64,000 nucleotides of DNA from Marinobacter sp. (GCA_022565395.1 JAIUMV010000017.1:1-64000), one strand, 5' to 3'. Positions 1-10,036 are shown, counted from the first letter of the stretch. The notes: generated from the sequence alone by a model not told the origin. Numbers and translations are program-made.

Positions 1-97
1 AATATCTTCTATACCGAGACATTCCAGCCAGCACCCACACGAATTACTTGGTTAACTTTTTAAAGAGCGTTGGGACCGTGTCCCGATGAGGCTGCGC
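1..97 (-). promoter_or_regulatory. rRNA operon leader with boxA (16S gene lies beyond left edge)
   Basis: On the minus strand positions 69-57 read CGCTCTTTAAAAA, close to the boxA antitermination element of bacterial rRNA leaders (consensus TGCTCTTTAACAA). About 20 nt downstream (roughly 43-31) comes GTGTGGGTGCT, which resembles the conserved stretch after boxA in gammaproteobacterial pre-16S leaders. Two strong promoters lie just upstream. Together these indicate the leader of an rrn operon transcribed leftwards out of the window. The mature 16S sequence is not present, so the operon itself is inferred. Confidence 0.72.
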
Positions 98-125
98 ATT
101 TTACTCCGCTCAACCTCGTTGTCAA
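98..125 (-). promoter_or_regulatory. rrn promoter P2
   Basis: The minus strand shows TTGACA (125-120), a 16-nt spacer and TAAAAT (103-98), followed at once by a GCGC discriminator. A GC-rich discriminator and 16-nt spacing are typical of stringently controlled rRNA promoters. It lies about 110 nt downstream of an equally good promoter, matching the usual tandem P1/P2 arrangement. Confidence 0.75.
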
Positions 126-208
126 CCTCTTTTTTTCTGCTCTCCGTGAGAGCCTGGAGGTTAACTGCCCCGGTCAGCGTTGTGTTTGCTGCCCTGAACG
201 TGGAGCGC

Positions 209-236
209 ATTCTACAGGGGGACGGCTGGGAGTCAA
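209..236 (-). promoter_or_regulatory. rrn promoter P1 with AT-rich upstream region
   Basis: The minus strand shows TTGACT (236-231), a 16-nt spacer and TAGAAT (214-209), then GCGC. The 40 nt upstream (about 240-280) are AT-rich, as expected of an UP element contacted by the RNA polymerase alpha subunit. The promoter starts about 70 nt after the msrQ stop codon, so it is an independent initiation point. Confidence 0.75.
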
Positions 237-309
237 CGCTATTTTTGGCTAAATTCACAAATATTTCGGTTTTCCGAAACACCTTGTTCACAAAGCAAAC
301 AGGCGCTGT

Positions 310-909
310 TCAAACCTTGGTCATAATGCGCATTTTTGCACCAGCCCAGCCAGCCAACCGCACCCCCAATAGCGCACCAAGCACCGCGCCGTACAACACC
401 ATATCGCCAATATCTGCCCGCGCCTGCCACAGATAGTGTATCCAGGCTGCGATTGCGGCCGGATAGATGAGCCGGTGCAGCAACCGCCAGCGGCGGCCCA
501 GCGCCTTTATTGCAGCCCGGGTCGAGGTAAGGGCCAGGGGCAACAGCATGAGGAAAGCGGCCAACCCTGCAATAATGTAGGGGCGCCGGGTGAATGAGCC
601 CCACAGATCCTGCCAGCCGGCGATCAAATGAAGATAGGCCACGAAGTGCAGGCAGGCGTAGAAGAACGCGAACAACCCCAACATGCGACGGAGGCGCATC
701 CACTCTGTCCGCCCCGTCCACTTTCGCAGCGGCGTCATGGCCAGCGTTAGCAGCAGCCACTGTAACGCGGCGAGGCCTGTTGCACGGGTAATGGGCTCCG
801 CGGGGTCTGGCCCGAGCTGCCCAAACAGCAGTCGCGCCACCAGTACGGCAAGCGGCACCAACGACAGCGTAAAAACCGACCACCACCAGACCCGGTAGCC
901 CGGCACCAT
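310..909 (-). CDS. msrQ: MsrQ, haem-binding membrane subunit of the MsrPQ methionine sulfoxide reductase
   Basis: 199 residues, the usual length for MsrQ (YedZ). It is an inner-membrane b-type haem protein that passes electrons from the quinone pool or flavin reductase to periplasmic MsrP. Hydrophobic spans with a ferric-reductase-like pattern are visible, and His88, His94, His145 and His158 sit in or near membrane segments where haem ligands are expected. The ATG overlaps the msrP stop as TGATG, so the pair is translationally coupled. An rRNA promoter follows about 70 nt after the stop. The call is secure because of the msrP neighbour. Confidence 0.93.
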   Translation of the reverse strand: MVPGYRVWWWSVFTLSLVPLAVLVARLLFGQLGPDPAEPITRATGLAALQWLLLTLAMTPLRKWTGRTEWMRLRRMLGLFAFFYACLHFVAYLHLIAGWQDLWGSFTRRPYIIAGLAAFLMLLPLALTSTRAAIKALGRRWRLLHRLIYPAAIAAWIHYLWQARADIGDMVLYGAVLGALLGVRLAGWAGAKMRIMTKV

Positions 910-1877
910 CAGTAATGTTCAGCCAGATTCATGCCCGCGTACAGATGGGCCACTTCAGCCTCATAACCATTAAACAGCCGCGTATCCATCCAGTTGGGAC
1001 TGAGCAGACCGCTGGGCAGACGGCGCTCGCGACGCTGGCTCCACCTGGGATGATCTACGTGCGGGTTTACATTGGCATAAAAGCCATACTCGTGGGGCGC
1101 CATCTGCTCCCAGGTCGTCTTCGGTCGCTCGGCCTGGAAGCGAATGCGTACAATAGACTTGATACTTTTGAAGCCATACTTCCAAGGCACTACCAGCCGC
1201 AAGGGGGCGCCGTTCTGATTCGGAAGCACACGCCCGTAGAGACCTACCGCGACAAATGTCAGGGGATGTACCGCCTCATCCATGCGCAGCCCCTCACGGT
1301 ACGGCCATTCAATGGTACTGAAACGACCCCGCTGTCCGCGCATCTGGGCAGGATCATGGAGGGTTTCAAAATAGACATATCTGGCGGACGGCGCTGGTTC
1401 GAACTTTTCTATCAGACTGGCCAAAGGCACGCCTACCCAGGGAATGACCATGGACCAGGCTTCGACACAGCGGAGCCGGTAGACCCGCTCTTCGAGTGCT
1501 GCCTCATTGATGAGATCAGCCAGATTGTATCGGCCTGGACGGGCACACTCACCCTCAACACTGACGAACCAGGGCTCGACCTGCATTTCATGGGCGTAAC
1601 GGGCAGGATCCCCCTTACCGGTACCGAATTCGTAAAAGTTGTTGTAGCGGGTCACATCGCTGAAGGGTGTTTTGGTTTCAGCAGTTGAGTAGTCCGGATT
1701 TGGGGCGGCTGACAGCGATCGCAACCCCTTTTCCTCCGCCAGTAACGAGGCTGGCAGCATCAACGCGGTGGCGGTTGCCAGCGTGCCGGCCATGAACTGG
1801 CGACGCGCGAGATAAACAGGCTCGGGGGTGACCTCTGCATGGGAGATGTGCCAGGACGGCTTGTTACGAATAAGCAT
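909..1877 (-). CDS. msrP: MsrP, periplasmic molybdopterin protein-methionine-sulfoxide reductase
   Basis: 322 residues of the sulfite-oxidase-like molybdopterin family (YedY). It reduces oxidised methionines in periplasmic proteins using electrons from MsrQ. The N-terminus has a Tat signal: twin arginines at 25-26 in LARRQFM, then a hydrophobic stretch ending near LPASLLA. Cys137 in RLRCVEAW is at the position of the molybdenum-ligating cysteine. The downstream msrQ overlaps by one base. Nothing is missing compared with the family. Confidence 0.95.
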   Translation of the reverse strand: MLIRNKPSWHISHAEVTPEPVYLARRQFMAGTLATATALMLPASLLAEEKGLRSLSAAPNPDYSTAETKTPFSDVTRYNNFYEFGTGKGDPARYAHEMQVEPWFVSVEGECARPGRYNLADLINEAALEERVYRLRCVEAWSMVIPWVGVPLASLIEKFEPAPSARYVYFETLHDPAQMRGQRGRFSTIEWPYREGLRMDEAVHPLTFVAVGLYGRVLPNQNGAPLRLVVPWKYGFKSIKSIVRIRFQAERPKTTWEQMAPHEYGFYANVNPHVDHPRWSQRRERRLPSGLLSPNWMDTRLFNGYEAEVAHLYAGMNLAEHY

Positions 1878-1930
1878 GGGCGGCTCCGGCCGAATAGTCT
1901 GTAGTCAGACCGGAGCGCTGCCTGCAGGTT

Positions 1931-1954
1931 CCGGAAGCTGTAACCAGCTTCCGG
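1931..1954. repeat. perfect hairpin between pssA and msrP
   Basis: CCGGAAGCTG (1931-1940) and CAGCTTCCGG (1945-1954) form a perfect 10-bp stem with a four-base loop. It sits 6 nt after the pssA stop codon on the minus strand. No T-run follows on either side, so it is not a standard intrinsic terminator. It could be a 3'-end stabilising hairpin for pssA mRNA or a partial terminator. Confidence 0.6.
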
Positions 1955-1959
1955 CCCAA

Positions 1960-2769
1960 TTATCCCACTGCGGGGCGTTTGACTTTACGAACGGCGGCGC
2001 GTACCGGTCCCGACAGGGCATAAGCAAAGAACAGGACAAACAATACGGTGCCTGGATCAAGAGCGATCACTACAAACGCCAGCACCACCGCCAATATGGC
2101 CGCAAACGGAACACGACCACGCAGATCAAGGTCCTTGAAGCTGCGATAGAGGATGTTACTGACCATCAGTACGCCAGTACCACCCACCAGCAGCAGGGTC
2201 AGCACAGTTAGCCAGCCGGTCGGCTCAAAGTCATGGAAGCACCACACCAGCCCCGCCACGACGGCCGCCGCCGCGGGACTGGGCAAGCCGACGAAATACT
2301 TTTTGTCCACGGAGCCAATCTGGGTATTAAAGCGCGCCAAGCGCAGCGCAGCCCCGGCGACATAGATAAAGGTGACTGCCCAGCCGAGCTGGTCAAGATG
2401 GTTGAGGGACCAGAAGAAGGCCACCAGCCCGGGCGCAACGCCAAAGGCGACCATATCCGCAAGGCTGTCGTATTCTTCGCCAAACTTGCTCTGAGTATTG
2501 GTCAGGCGTGCTACACGGCCATCAAGCCCATCCAGCACCATAGACACAAAAATGGCAATAGCGGCATTTTCAAACATGCCGTTCGCTGCTGAGACGATGG
2601 CGTAGAAGCCGGAAAACAGGGAGGCTGTGGTCAGTGCATTCGGCAGCAGATAGATACCTTTACGACGCACCTTGGAACCACCGACCAGCTCCTCTTCGAC
2701 GACCTCGCCCGCAACTATGTCGGTGTCGTGTTTGTCGGAAAGTTCGGGCATGTCTTTTTCGCTACTCAT
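1960..2769 (-). CDS. pssA: CDP-diacylglycerol-serine O-phosphatidyltransferase
   Basis: 269-residue integral membrane enzyme that makes phosphatidylserine from CDP-diacylglycerol and serine, the precursor of phosphatidylethanolamine. The CDP-alcohol phosphatidyltransferase signature D-x2-D-G-x2-A-R-x8-G-x3-D-x3-D is complete at residues 80-104 (it begins DGLDGRVAR). Several hydrophobic spans follow. The first 35 residues are acidic and variable. It is the membrane type II (Bacillus-like) PssA, not the peripheral E. coli type. It sits between msrPQ and ilvC, and is separated from ilvC by a terminator. Confidence 0.93.
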   Translation of the reverse strand: MSSEKDMPELSDKHDTDIVAGEVVEEELVGGSKVRRKGIYLLPNALTTASLFSGFYAIVSAANGMFENAAIAIFVSMVLDGLDGRVARLTNTQSKFGEEYDSLADMVAFGVAPGLVAFFWSLNHLDQLGWAVTFIYVAGAALRLARFNTQIGSVDKKYFVGLPSPAAAAVVAGLVWCFHDFEPTGWLTVLTLLLVGGTGVLMVSNILYRSFKDLDLRGRVPFAAILAVVLAFVVIALDPGTVLFVLFFAYALSGPVRAAVRKVKRPAVG

Positions 2770-2800
2770 TCAACCCATCCATTCAATGGAAATTTCCCGC

Positions 2801-2806
2801 ATTATA
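2801..2806 (-). promoter_or_regulatory. candidate -10 element for pssA
   Basis: TATAAT reads on the minus strand at 2806-2801, 31 nt upstream of the pssA ATG and just downstream of the ilvC terminator, where a pssA promoter is expected. I see no good -35 at 16-18 nt, so only the -10 is offered. Confidence 0.45.
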
Positions 2807-2846
2807 GCGTATCGCAACGGTGAGCATAGGCAGGCTACCCACACAA

Positions 2847-2880
2847 ACAAAAACGCGGCCATAGCAGGCCGCGTTTTTGT
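2847..2880 (-). terminator. intrinsic terminator of ilvBNC
   Basis: AACGCGGCC and GGCCGCGTT pair across a 6-nt loop (2861-2866), flanked by A- and T-runs on both sides. On the minus strand the stem is followed by TTTTTGT, directly after the ilvC stop. The symmetric flanks allow termination in both directions. Confidence 0.9.
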
Positions 2881-2891
2881 ACTGACGTCGA

Positions 2892-3917
<1,026 letters not shown>

Positions 3918-3972
3918 CTATAGCTTTCCTGGCCTCTGGCCATGATGTTTTAAAATGTTACCCGGCACCCTG

Positions 3973-4464
3973 TCAGAGGCTGAGTACTTTCTCGCCTCTG
4001 GCAATTCCGGACACTCCGGAACGCACCACTTCCAATACCCCACCGGTACCCACCGCCTGAATAAAGGCGTCCAGTTTGTCGCTGTCGCCTACCAGTTGCA
4101 CGGTGTAGATGGCGCTGGTGACATCAACGATCTGGCCACGGAAGATGTCCACCGTGCGCTTGATCTCAGCCCGTTGAGCACCCGTTGCTTTGAGTTTGAT
4201 GAGCATCAGCTCACGCTCTATGTGCGCGCCTTCTGTCAGGTCAACCAGTTTGACCACCTCAATCAGCTTGTTGAGCTGCTTGGTGATTTGCTCGATGACT
4301 TTGTCAGAGCCGGTCGTGGTGACGGTCAACCGTGACAGGGTCGGATCTTCAGTGGGTGCAACGGTCAGGGTTTCGATGTTGTAGTTACGCTGAGAGAACA
4401 GCCCAACCACCCGTGACAGCGCACCCGGCTCGTTTTCCAACAACACAGATATGATGCGACGCAT
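3973..4464 (-). CDS. ilvN: Acetolactate synthase, small regulatory subunit
   Basis: 163 residues starting at MRRIISVLLENEPGALSRV, the conserved N-terminus of the family (IlvH/IlvN). A longer reading frame starting inside ilvB is less likely. An N-terminal ACT domain (about 1-75) binds valine for feedback inhibition, and a C-terminal ALS_ss_C domain activates the large subunit. The ATG lies 5 nt after the ilvB stop, consistent with coupled translation of the two subunits. Confidence 0.95.
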   Translation of the reverse strand: MRRIISVLLENEPGALSRVVGLFSQRNYNIETLTVAPTEDPTLSRLTVTTTGSDKVIEQITKQLNKLIEVVKLVDLTEGAHIERELMLIKLKATGAQRAEIKRTVDIFRGQIVDVTSAIYTVQLVGDSDKLDAFIQAVGTGGVLEVVRSGVSGIARGEKVLSL

Positions 4465-4469
4465 GGTGA

Positions 4470-6188
4470 TCAGACCCTCTCCGTTTTGCTGAGCCACATG
4501 TCTTTCATGGCACCTCTGGGTACCTGCATGGGATACACGTGCTCAAAGCGGTCAACGTAGATATCAAGGAACACCAGCTTGTCCTTCATAGCAAAAGCTT
4601 CACGCAGCTTGGGCTCCAGATCTTCCTTGCGGTCGATGCGGATGCCGACGTGACCATAGGCTTCTGCCAGTTTGATGAAGTCCGGCAGCGACTCCATATA
4701 GGACTGTGAGTGACGGGCCTCGTAGTTCATGTCCTGCCACTGCTTGACCATACCCAGCGCCTGATTGTTCAGGTTGACGATCTTGACCGGCAGGTTGTAT
4801 TGCTTGCAGGTGGACAGCTCCTGGATGTTCATCTGGATACTGCCTTCACCGGTGAAGCAAACCACTTCTTCTTCAGGGAAGTTCAGCTTGATACCCATGG
4901 CCGCCGGTAATCCAAAGCCCATGGTGCCGAGGCCACCGGAGTTGATCCAGCGGTTCGGCTTGTCGAACTTGTAGTACTGGGCCGCAAACATCTGATGCTG
5001 ACCCACGTCGGAGGTAACAAAGGCATCACCCTGAGTGATCCGCCAAACCGCTTCGACAACCTCTTGCGGTTTGATCACGTCGTCACTGGTTTGATAACGC
5101 ATGCCGTGGAATGCACGCCATTCATCAATCTGCTTCCACCAGGCCGCCAGTGCACCTGCATCCGGCTTGGCCTTGGCTTCCTTGACCAGGCTGATCATCT
5201 CTTTGAGCACCGAATCCACCGGGCCCACAATGGGCACGTCGGCTTCGATGGTTTTGGAAATGGACGCCGGATCAATATCGATATGAATAATGCGCGCGCC
5301 CGGGCAGAACTTTTCTGTTGCGTTGGTCACCCGGTCATCAAACCGCGCGCCAATAGCAAGGATCAGGTCAGCGTGGTGCATGGCCATGTTGGACTCGTAC
5401 GTCCCGTGCATGCCGAGCCAGCCCAGGTGCTGTTTATCGGTTGCCGGATAACAGCCGATCCCCATCAGGGTGTTGGTGATGGGGTAACCGAGCATCTGCA
5501 CCAGTTCGCGCAGCTGATCAGAAGCCTTGCCCAGAATGACGCCGCCACCGGCATAGATCATCGGCCGTTTGGCTGCAAGCAGCATATCGACGGCTTTCTT
5601 GATCTGACCGGCGTGGCCGCGTACCACGGGGTTATAGGACCGCAGTTTCACCTTGGCCGGAAAGTGATACTCGTAGCGCTCATTGGGGGTGGTCATATCC
5701 TTGGGGATATCCACAACCACAGGGCCGGGGCGACCTGTTGACGCGATGTAATAGGCCTTGCGAATAATTTCCGGAATTTCAGAGGGGTGACGCACACTCA
5801 TGTTGTGCTTCACCACCGGCCGGGAGACACCGATCATGTCGGTTTCCTGAAAGGCATCTTCGCCGATCAGGTGTGTCATCACCTGCCCGCAAAGCACCAC
5901 CATCGGAATCGAATCCATAAAGGCGGTGGCAATGCCGGTAATGGTGTTGGTAGCTCCAGGACCCGAGGTCACCAGTACGGTACCTGGTTTTCCGGTCGCA
6001 CGGGCGTAGCCATCTGCCATATGGACAGCGGCCTGTTCGTGACGAACCAGGATGTGCTTGACTTTGTCCTGCCTGAACAGCGCATCATAAATATGCAGCG
6101 CTGCGCCACCGGGATAGCCGTATATATATTCAACCCCTTCATCTTCCAGGGACCGAATCAGCATATCGGCGCCAGATAATAACTCCAC
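4470..6188 (-). CDS. ilvB: Acetolactate synthase, large catalytic subunit
   Basis: 572-residue ThDP-dependent enzyme that condenses pyruvate with pyruvate or 2-ketobutyrate, the first committed step of branched-chain amino acid synthesis. Glu51 in [12 protein letters not shown] is the ThDP-activating glutamate. The ThDP/Mg motif begins at GEGS (447-450, in place of the textbook GDGS) and ends NLNNQ. The central domain binds FAD. The start is GTG, with AGGA five bases upstream. It heads the ilvBNC operon after a long leader, and could equally be named ilvI. Confidence 0.96.
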   Translation of the reverse strand: MELLSGADMLIRSLEDEGVEYIYGYPGGAALHIYDALFRQDKVKHILVRHEQAAVHMADGYARATGKPGTVLVTSGPGATNTITGIATAFMDSIPMVVLCGQVMTHLIGEDAFQETDMIGVSRPVVKHNMSVRHPSEIPEIIRKAYYIASTGRPGPVVVDIPKDMTTPNERYEYHFPAKVKLRSYNPVVRGHAGQIKKAVDMLLAAKRPMIYAGGGVILGKASDQLRELVQMLGYPITNTLMGIGCYPATDKQHLGWLGMHGTYESNMAMHHADLILAIGARFDDRVTNATEKFCPGARIIHIDIDPASISKTIEADVPIVGPVDSVLKEMISLVKEAKAKPDAGALAAWWKQIDEWRAFHGMRYQTSDDVIKPQEVVEAVWRITQGDAFVTSDVGQHQMFAAQYYKFDKPNRWINSGGLGTMGFGLPAAMGIKLNFPEEEVVCFTGEGSIQMNIQELSTCKQYNLPVKIVNLNNQALGMVKQWQDMNYEARHSQSYMESLPDFIKLAEAYGHVGIRIDRKEDLEPKLREAFAMKDKLVFLDIYVDRFEHVYPMQVPRGAMKDMWLSKTERV

Positions 6189-6555
6189 GTTTTCCTACCC
6201 TCTTGACGAGTGAATGTGCCGGGATACGTCCCGCTTGCCTGGATACCCGGGCGCCGGCTTCTTGTGGAAGCTGAACCGGATACTCCGCCACACCATTGAC
6301 GAGAGGTTGTCTCCTGGCCGACCGTGCCTCCTGAGGGTTCCGAAAGACCGGTCTAACAACGGGTTGCGATAGTCAGCAACCGTACCGCGCCAACAGCGCG
6401 GAGCGTTCAGTGTGGAATTCAACGGGGGATACTGCTCGGGGTTGCCTGCCGTATTGGCCCCTGTTTTCAGGCAATCGGTAATTTTGACAGGGCGAAACCT
6501 ACTGTCAATAGCGAAGCCTTGAAACCGGCGCATTATACATCAGTTGTTGTGCCAG
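6189..6555 (-). other. long untranslated leader of the ilvBNC operon
   Basis: About 370 nt separate the ilvB start from the repeat at 6556. A promoter-like element lies at 6508-6481, leaving a transcribed leader of roughly 280 nt. A 112-codon open frame exists here (6533-6195) but looks like nothing known, and I see no run of Leu/Val/Ile codons typical of a classical attenuator peptide. Short hairpins are possible, for example GCGCTGTTGGCGC near 6400-6388. A structured ilvB-OMG RNA motif has been described upstream of ilvB in marine Gammaproteobacteria; I cannot confirm a match by eye. Confidence 0.4.
6481..6508 (-). promoter_or_regulatory. candidate ilvBNC promoter
   Basis: TTGACA (6508-6503), a 16-nt spacer and CAAAAT (6486-6481) on the minus strand. 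A second -10-like TATAAT lies upstream at 6537-6532; its -35 would fall at the edge of the palindromic repeat. Which is used is not decidable from sequence. Confidence 0.5.
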
Positions 6556-6695
6556 GGCGCCGCTGAAAAACCACCTGCGTTGCCGCAGCTACGTTAAAAA
6601 CAGGCTCAAAATGCTCATTTACAACTCGTAAACTGCGCTTTCTCACCTGTTTTTGCCTTGCTGCGACTACCTCGCCTACGTTTTCCAGAGGCGCC
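6556..6695. repeat. 140-nt imperfect palindromic repeat element
   Basis: The element begins and ends with GGCGCC (6556-6561, 6690-6695), and its halves are imperfect reverse complements. GGCGCC-CTG-AAAAC on the left pairs with GTTTT-CAG-GGCGCC on the right, and an inner TAAAAACAGG (6595-6604) pairs with CCTGTTTTT (6648-6656). It has no coding capacity. From memory, similar palindromes occur in many copies in marine Gammaproteobacteria such as Marinobacter. It behaves like a MITE or REP-type dispersed repeat, and only one copy was seen here. Confidence 0.7.
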
Positions 6696-6789
6696 CAAAG
6701 TTTTGAACTATGATTAGGAAATTAACAGGGGAAACTGTAACAATGTTCGAACCCCGTTCATGAACCACAGGAATGTGCGAGCCAACACT

Positions 6790-7227
6790 ATGATGAAAAC
6801 CCTGACCCTCAGCCTGGCCCTGATGTTTGCCCCAGCCCTTGCCATGGGCAGTGCCGTTTATAAATGGACCGATGAAGATGGCGTGACTCACTTTGGCGAC
6901 CGTCAGCCGACCGGCCGTCAGGCCGAGTCAGTCAATGTGCGCTCGGGCACCAGCCAGCAGGCACAGCCAGGCCGCAGCATGCAGGAACGCCTGGAAGGCG
7001 TGCAAGGCCCGCAAACACCTCAGGATGCCACTGCGGCCTCCGTGACGGAGCAGCAACAGGCCCAGCGCCAACAGAACTGCCAGCAGGCACAGGAAAATCT
7101 GCGGCTGCTGGAAATCGGCGGCCGCCTGCGGATTCAGGAGAATGGCGAGGAACGCTTCCTCAGCGCCGAGGAAATTGACGCCAAGCGTATTGAGTACCGC
7201 CAGCTGGTGGTCGATCTCTGCGACTGA
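6790..7227 (+). CDS. Exported DUF4124-domain protein
   Basis: 145 residues from the first of two ATGs at MMKTLTLSLALMFAPALAMG, a clear signal peptide likely cut after the glycine near residue 20. A DUF4124 motif follows (VYKWTDEDGVTHFGDRQP), common in periplasmic proteins of Gammaproteobacteria. The rest is Gln-rich and probably coiled-coil (about 55-110), ending in a short conserved tail. An in-frame ATG at 6760 would spoil the signal peptide. The function of the domain is unknown. It stands alone, convergent with clpB. Confidence 0.8.
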   Translation: MMKTLTLSLALMFAPALAMGSAVYKWTDEDGVTHFGDRQPTGRQAESVNVRSGTSQQAQPGRSMQERLEGVQGPQTPQDATAASVTEQQQAQRQQNCQQAQENLRLLEIGGRLRIQENGEERFLSAEEIDAKRIEYRQLVVDLCD

Positions 7228-7247
7228 CCCCGCTGTGATTGCCCATT

Positions 7248-7277
7248 AAAAAAGCCCAGGACTCGCCTGGGCTTTTT
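7248..7277. terminator. bidirectional terminator between DUF4124 gene and clpB
   Basis: AAAAAGCCCAGG (7249-7260) and CCTGGGCTTTTT (7266-7277) form a 12-bp stem including its A/T flanks, with loop ACTCG. It ends transcripts from both convergent genes. Confidence 0.92.
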
Positions 7278-7311
7278 AGTGTTAGTGGCCGGAGGACTGC
7301 CGACGCAGCCC

Positions 7312-9891
7312 TTAATTCCGGCGCGCAAACACCAGTTTGTTTTCCTCAACCTGAGCGATTATCTGATCCCCAGGGCCAAAATCACCCTTGAGAATCCGCT
7401 GCGCCAAGGGGTTTTCGATCAGCCGTTGAATGGCACGCTTAAGCGGGCGGGCACCGTATACCGGGTCGTAACCCACCTCGCCAAGTAAGGCCATGGCCTC
7501 ATCCCCGATCTCCAGGGTCATCTCCTGATCCCGCAGGCGCCGGTTCAGGGAGTCGATCTGGATGCGGGCAATGCCCTGGATCTGATCCTTCGCCAGCGGA
7601 TGGAACACCACCACTTCATCCACCCGGTTAATGAACTCTGGCCGGAAATGGGTACCCACCACCTCCATTACCGCCGATTTCATGGCCTCATACTGGGCTT
7701 CACCGGCCATGGTCTGGATGATGTCGGAGCCCAGATTGGAGGTCATCACCACCACGGTATTACGGAAGTCCACGGTCCGGCCCTGTCCATCCGTCAAACG
7801 GCCATCGTCCAGCACCTGCAACAAGATGTTGAATACATCAGGATGCGCCTTTTCCACTTCGTCCAGCAGCAACACCGAGTAGGGGCGGCGACGCACGGCT
7901 TCTGTCAGATACCCCCCTTCCTCGTAACCCACATACCCTGGAGGCGCACCAATCAGACGGGCGACCGAATGTTTCTCCATAAACTCTGACATATCAATGC
8001 GAACCATCGCCTCCTCGGTATCGAACAGGAAGGACGCCAGGGATTTGCAAAGTTCGGTTTTACCCACACCGGTAGGCCCCAGGAACAGGAAGGAGCCATT
8101 GGGGCGGTTGGGATCAGATAACCCGGCCCGGGAGCGACGCACCGCGTTGGCCACAGCCTCGACCGCCTCATCCTGACCGATCACCCGATTGTGGAGCGCT
8201 TCCTCCATGCGCATCAGCTTGTCGCGCTCGCCTTCCAGCATCTTGGATACGGGGATGCCGGTCCACTTGGAGACCACCTCCGCGATTTCCTCATCGGTAA
8301 CGCGGTTACGCAGCAGTTTCATCTCCATCATCTCAGCCTGGCTGGCCATGTCCAGCTGGCGCTCCAGCTCGGGAATCCGCCCGTACTGCAACTCAGACAT
8401 ACGACCAAGGTCACCGGCCCGGCGGGCGTTCTCCAGGTCAATGCGGGCTTGTTCCAGCTGGCTCTTGATTTTCTGGGAACCGTGCAGGGCGGCCTTTTCG
8501 GTATTCCAGATTTCTTCCAGATCCGCATACTCCCGCTCAACCTTGGTGATAACCTCACCCAGTTCAGCCAGGCGCTTCTTGGAGGCTTCGTCGGTTTCTT
8601 TCTTCAAGGCCTCACGCTCAATCTTGAGCTGAATCAGGCGACGCTCCAGGCGGTCCAGCGCCTCGGGCTTGGAATCCATCTCCATGCGAATCTGGCTGGC
8701 TGCCTCGTCCACCAGGTCAATGGCCTTGTCGGGCAGCTGACGATCGGCAATGTAGCGGTGGGACAGTTTGGCAGCGGCAATGATCGCGCCATCGGTGACT
8801 TCAACACCGTGGTGCACCTCGTAGCGCTCCTTCAGGCCACGGAGGATGGCAATGGTGTCTTCCTCGCTGGGCTCAGACACCAGCACCTTCTGGAACCGGC
8901 GTTCCAGCGCGGCATCCTTCTCAAGGTACTCGCGGTATTCATCCAGGGTGGTGGCGCCGACACAGTGCAGCTCGCCGCGGGCCAGGGCAGGCTTGAGCAT
9001 ATTGCCGGCATCCATGGAGCCTTCCGCCTTACCGGCTCCCACCATGGTGTGGATTTCATCGATAAACAGGATGATCTGTCCTTCCTGCTTGGCCAGCTCA
9101 TTGAGCACCGCCTTCAGGCGCTCCTCAAACTCGCCGCGGAATTTGGCACCGGCGATCAGCGAGCCCATATCCAGCGAGAGCACTTTCTTGTTCCGTAGCC
9201 CTTCCGGTACTTCGCCGTTCACGATGCGCTGGGCCAACCCTTCCACAATGGCGGTTTTACCCACACCAGGCTCACCGATAAGTACCGGGTTGTTTTTGCG
9301 CCGACGCTGCAGCACCTGGATGGTGCGGCGAATTTCATCGTCCCGACCTATCACGGGGTCCAGCTTCCCTTCCTCAGCACGGGCGGTGAGGTCGATGGTG
9401 TATTTGGAGAGCGCCTGGCGGTTTTCCTCAGCGCCCGGGTCGCTCACCGCTTCGCCACCACGAACCTGGTCAATGGCCTGCTCCAGCACTTTGCGGTCGA
9501 CACCCTGCTCCCGCAGCACACGCCCCAGGGAGCCGCGGTCTTCGAGCGCAGCCAGCAGGATCAGTTCGCTGGAGATAAACTGGTCTTTGCGTTGCTGGGC
9601 CAGCTTGTCGGCAATATTGAACAGTCGCCCCATGTCGTTGGACATGGACACATCACCGGCATTGCCCTGCACCTGGGGCAGGTTGTCGATTTCCCTGGCC
9701 ACGGCCTGACGCACTTTAACGGGATCAGCGCCCACCTGCTTGAGCAAAGGCTTGATGGCGCTGCCGTCCTGATCCATCAGCGCCTGCATAAGGTGCAGCG
9801 GCTCAATGAAGTTGTTGTCTTTGCCCACAGCCAGAGACTGGGCATCTGCCAACGCCATTTGCAGGCGGCTGGTGAGTTTGTCGATTCGCAT
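7312..9891 (-). CDS. clpB: ClpB ATP-dependent disaggregase
   Basis: 859 residues, standard for this hexameric Hsp100 chaperone, which works with DnaK to extract proteins from aggregates. Domains: double Clp_N repeat (1-145), AAA1 with Walker A GEPGVGKT (206-213), the coiled-coil middle domain (about 410-520), AAA2 with GPTGVGKT near residue 605, and the C-terminal D2-small domain. There is no ClpP-binding loop, consistent with ClpB rather than ClpA. GAGG stands 7 nt before the ATG, and a sigma-32-like promoter lies about 65 nt upstream. Confidence 0.97.
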   Translation of the reverse strand: MRIDKLTSRLQMALADAQSLAVGKDNNFIEPLHLMQALMDQDGSAIKPLLKQVGADPVKVRQAVAREIDNLPQVQGNAGDVSMSNDMGRLFNIADKLAQQRKDQFISSELILLAALEDRGSLGRVLREQGVDRKVLEQAIDQVRGGEAVSDPGAEENRQALSKYTIDLTARAEEGKLDPVIGRDDEIRRTIQVLQRRRKNNPVLIGEPGVGKTAIVEGLAQRIVNGEVPEGLRNKKVLSLDMGSLIAGAKFRGEFEERLKAVLNELAKQEGQIILFIDEIHTMVGAGKAEGSMDAGNMLKPALARGELHCVGATTLDEYREYLEKDAALERRFQKVLVSEPSEEDTIAILRGLKERYEVHHGVEVTDGAIIAAAKLSHRYIADRQLPDKAIDLVDEAASQIRMEMDSKPEALDRLERRLIQLKIEREALKKETDEASKKRLAELGEVITKVEREYADLEEIWNTEKAALHGSQKIKSQLEQARIDLENARRAGDLGRMSELQYGRIPELERQLDMASQAEMMEMKLLRNRVTDEEIAEVVSKWTGIPVSKMLEGERDKLMRMEEALHNRVIGQDEAVEAVANAVRRSRAGLSDPNRPNGSFLFLGPTGVGKTELCKSLASFLFDTEEAMVRIDMSEFMEKHSVARLIGAPPGYVGYEEGGYLTEAVRRRPYSVLLLDEVEKAHPDVFNILLQVLDDGRLTDGQGRTVDFRNTVVVMTSNLGSDIIQTMAGEAQYEAMKSAVMEVVGTHFRPEFINRVDEVVVFHPLAKDQIQGIARIQIDSLNRRLRDQEMTLEIGDEAMALLGEVGYDPVYGARPLKRAIQRLIENPLAQRILKGDFGPGDQIIAQVEENKLVFARRN

Positions 9892-9954
9892 AGTCTGTCC
9901 TCAAAACGATGTGCGCTGCCCGAACTGGGCAAATTTTGCGCATTGATTGAGAAC

Positions 9955-9984
9955 TAATGTAGGGCCATATCCCGGCACTTCAAG
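9955..9984 (-). promoter_or_regulatory. sigma-32-type heat-shock promoter of clpB
   Basis: Minus strand: CTTGAA (9984-9979), 14-nt spacer, CCCTACATTA (9964-9955). This matches the RpoH consensus CTTGAA-N13-15-CCCATnT well and is placed correctly before clpB. Confidence 0.75.
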
Positions 9985-10036
9985 GCGGCACCCCACAATA
10001 ACGACAATTTATTGACGGCAGTCAAGGCGTCTCTGA

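Noticed and set aside
1-97. 16S-23S spacer instead of a pre-16S leader
   Set aside because: boxA and the GTGTGGG stretch occur in both, but two strong rRNA promoters immediately upstream favour the operon leader.
6195-6533. 112-codon frame upstream of ilvB as a leader gene or attenuator peptide
   Set aside because: No ribosome binding site, no Leu/Val/Ile run, no domain-like pattern. Kept only as part of the untranslated leader.
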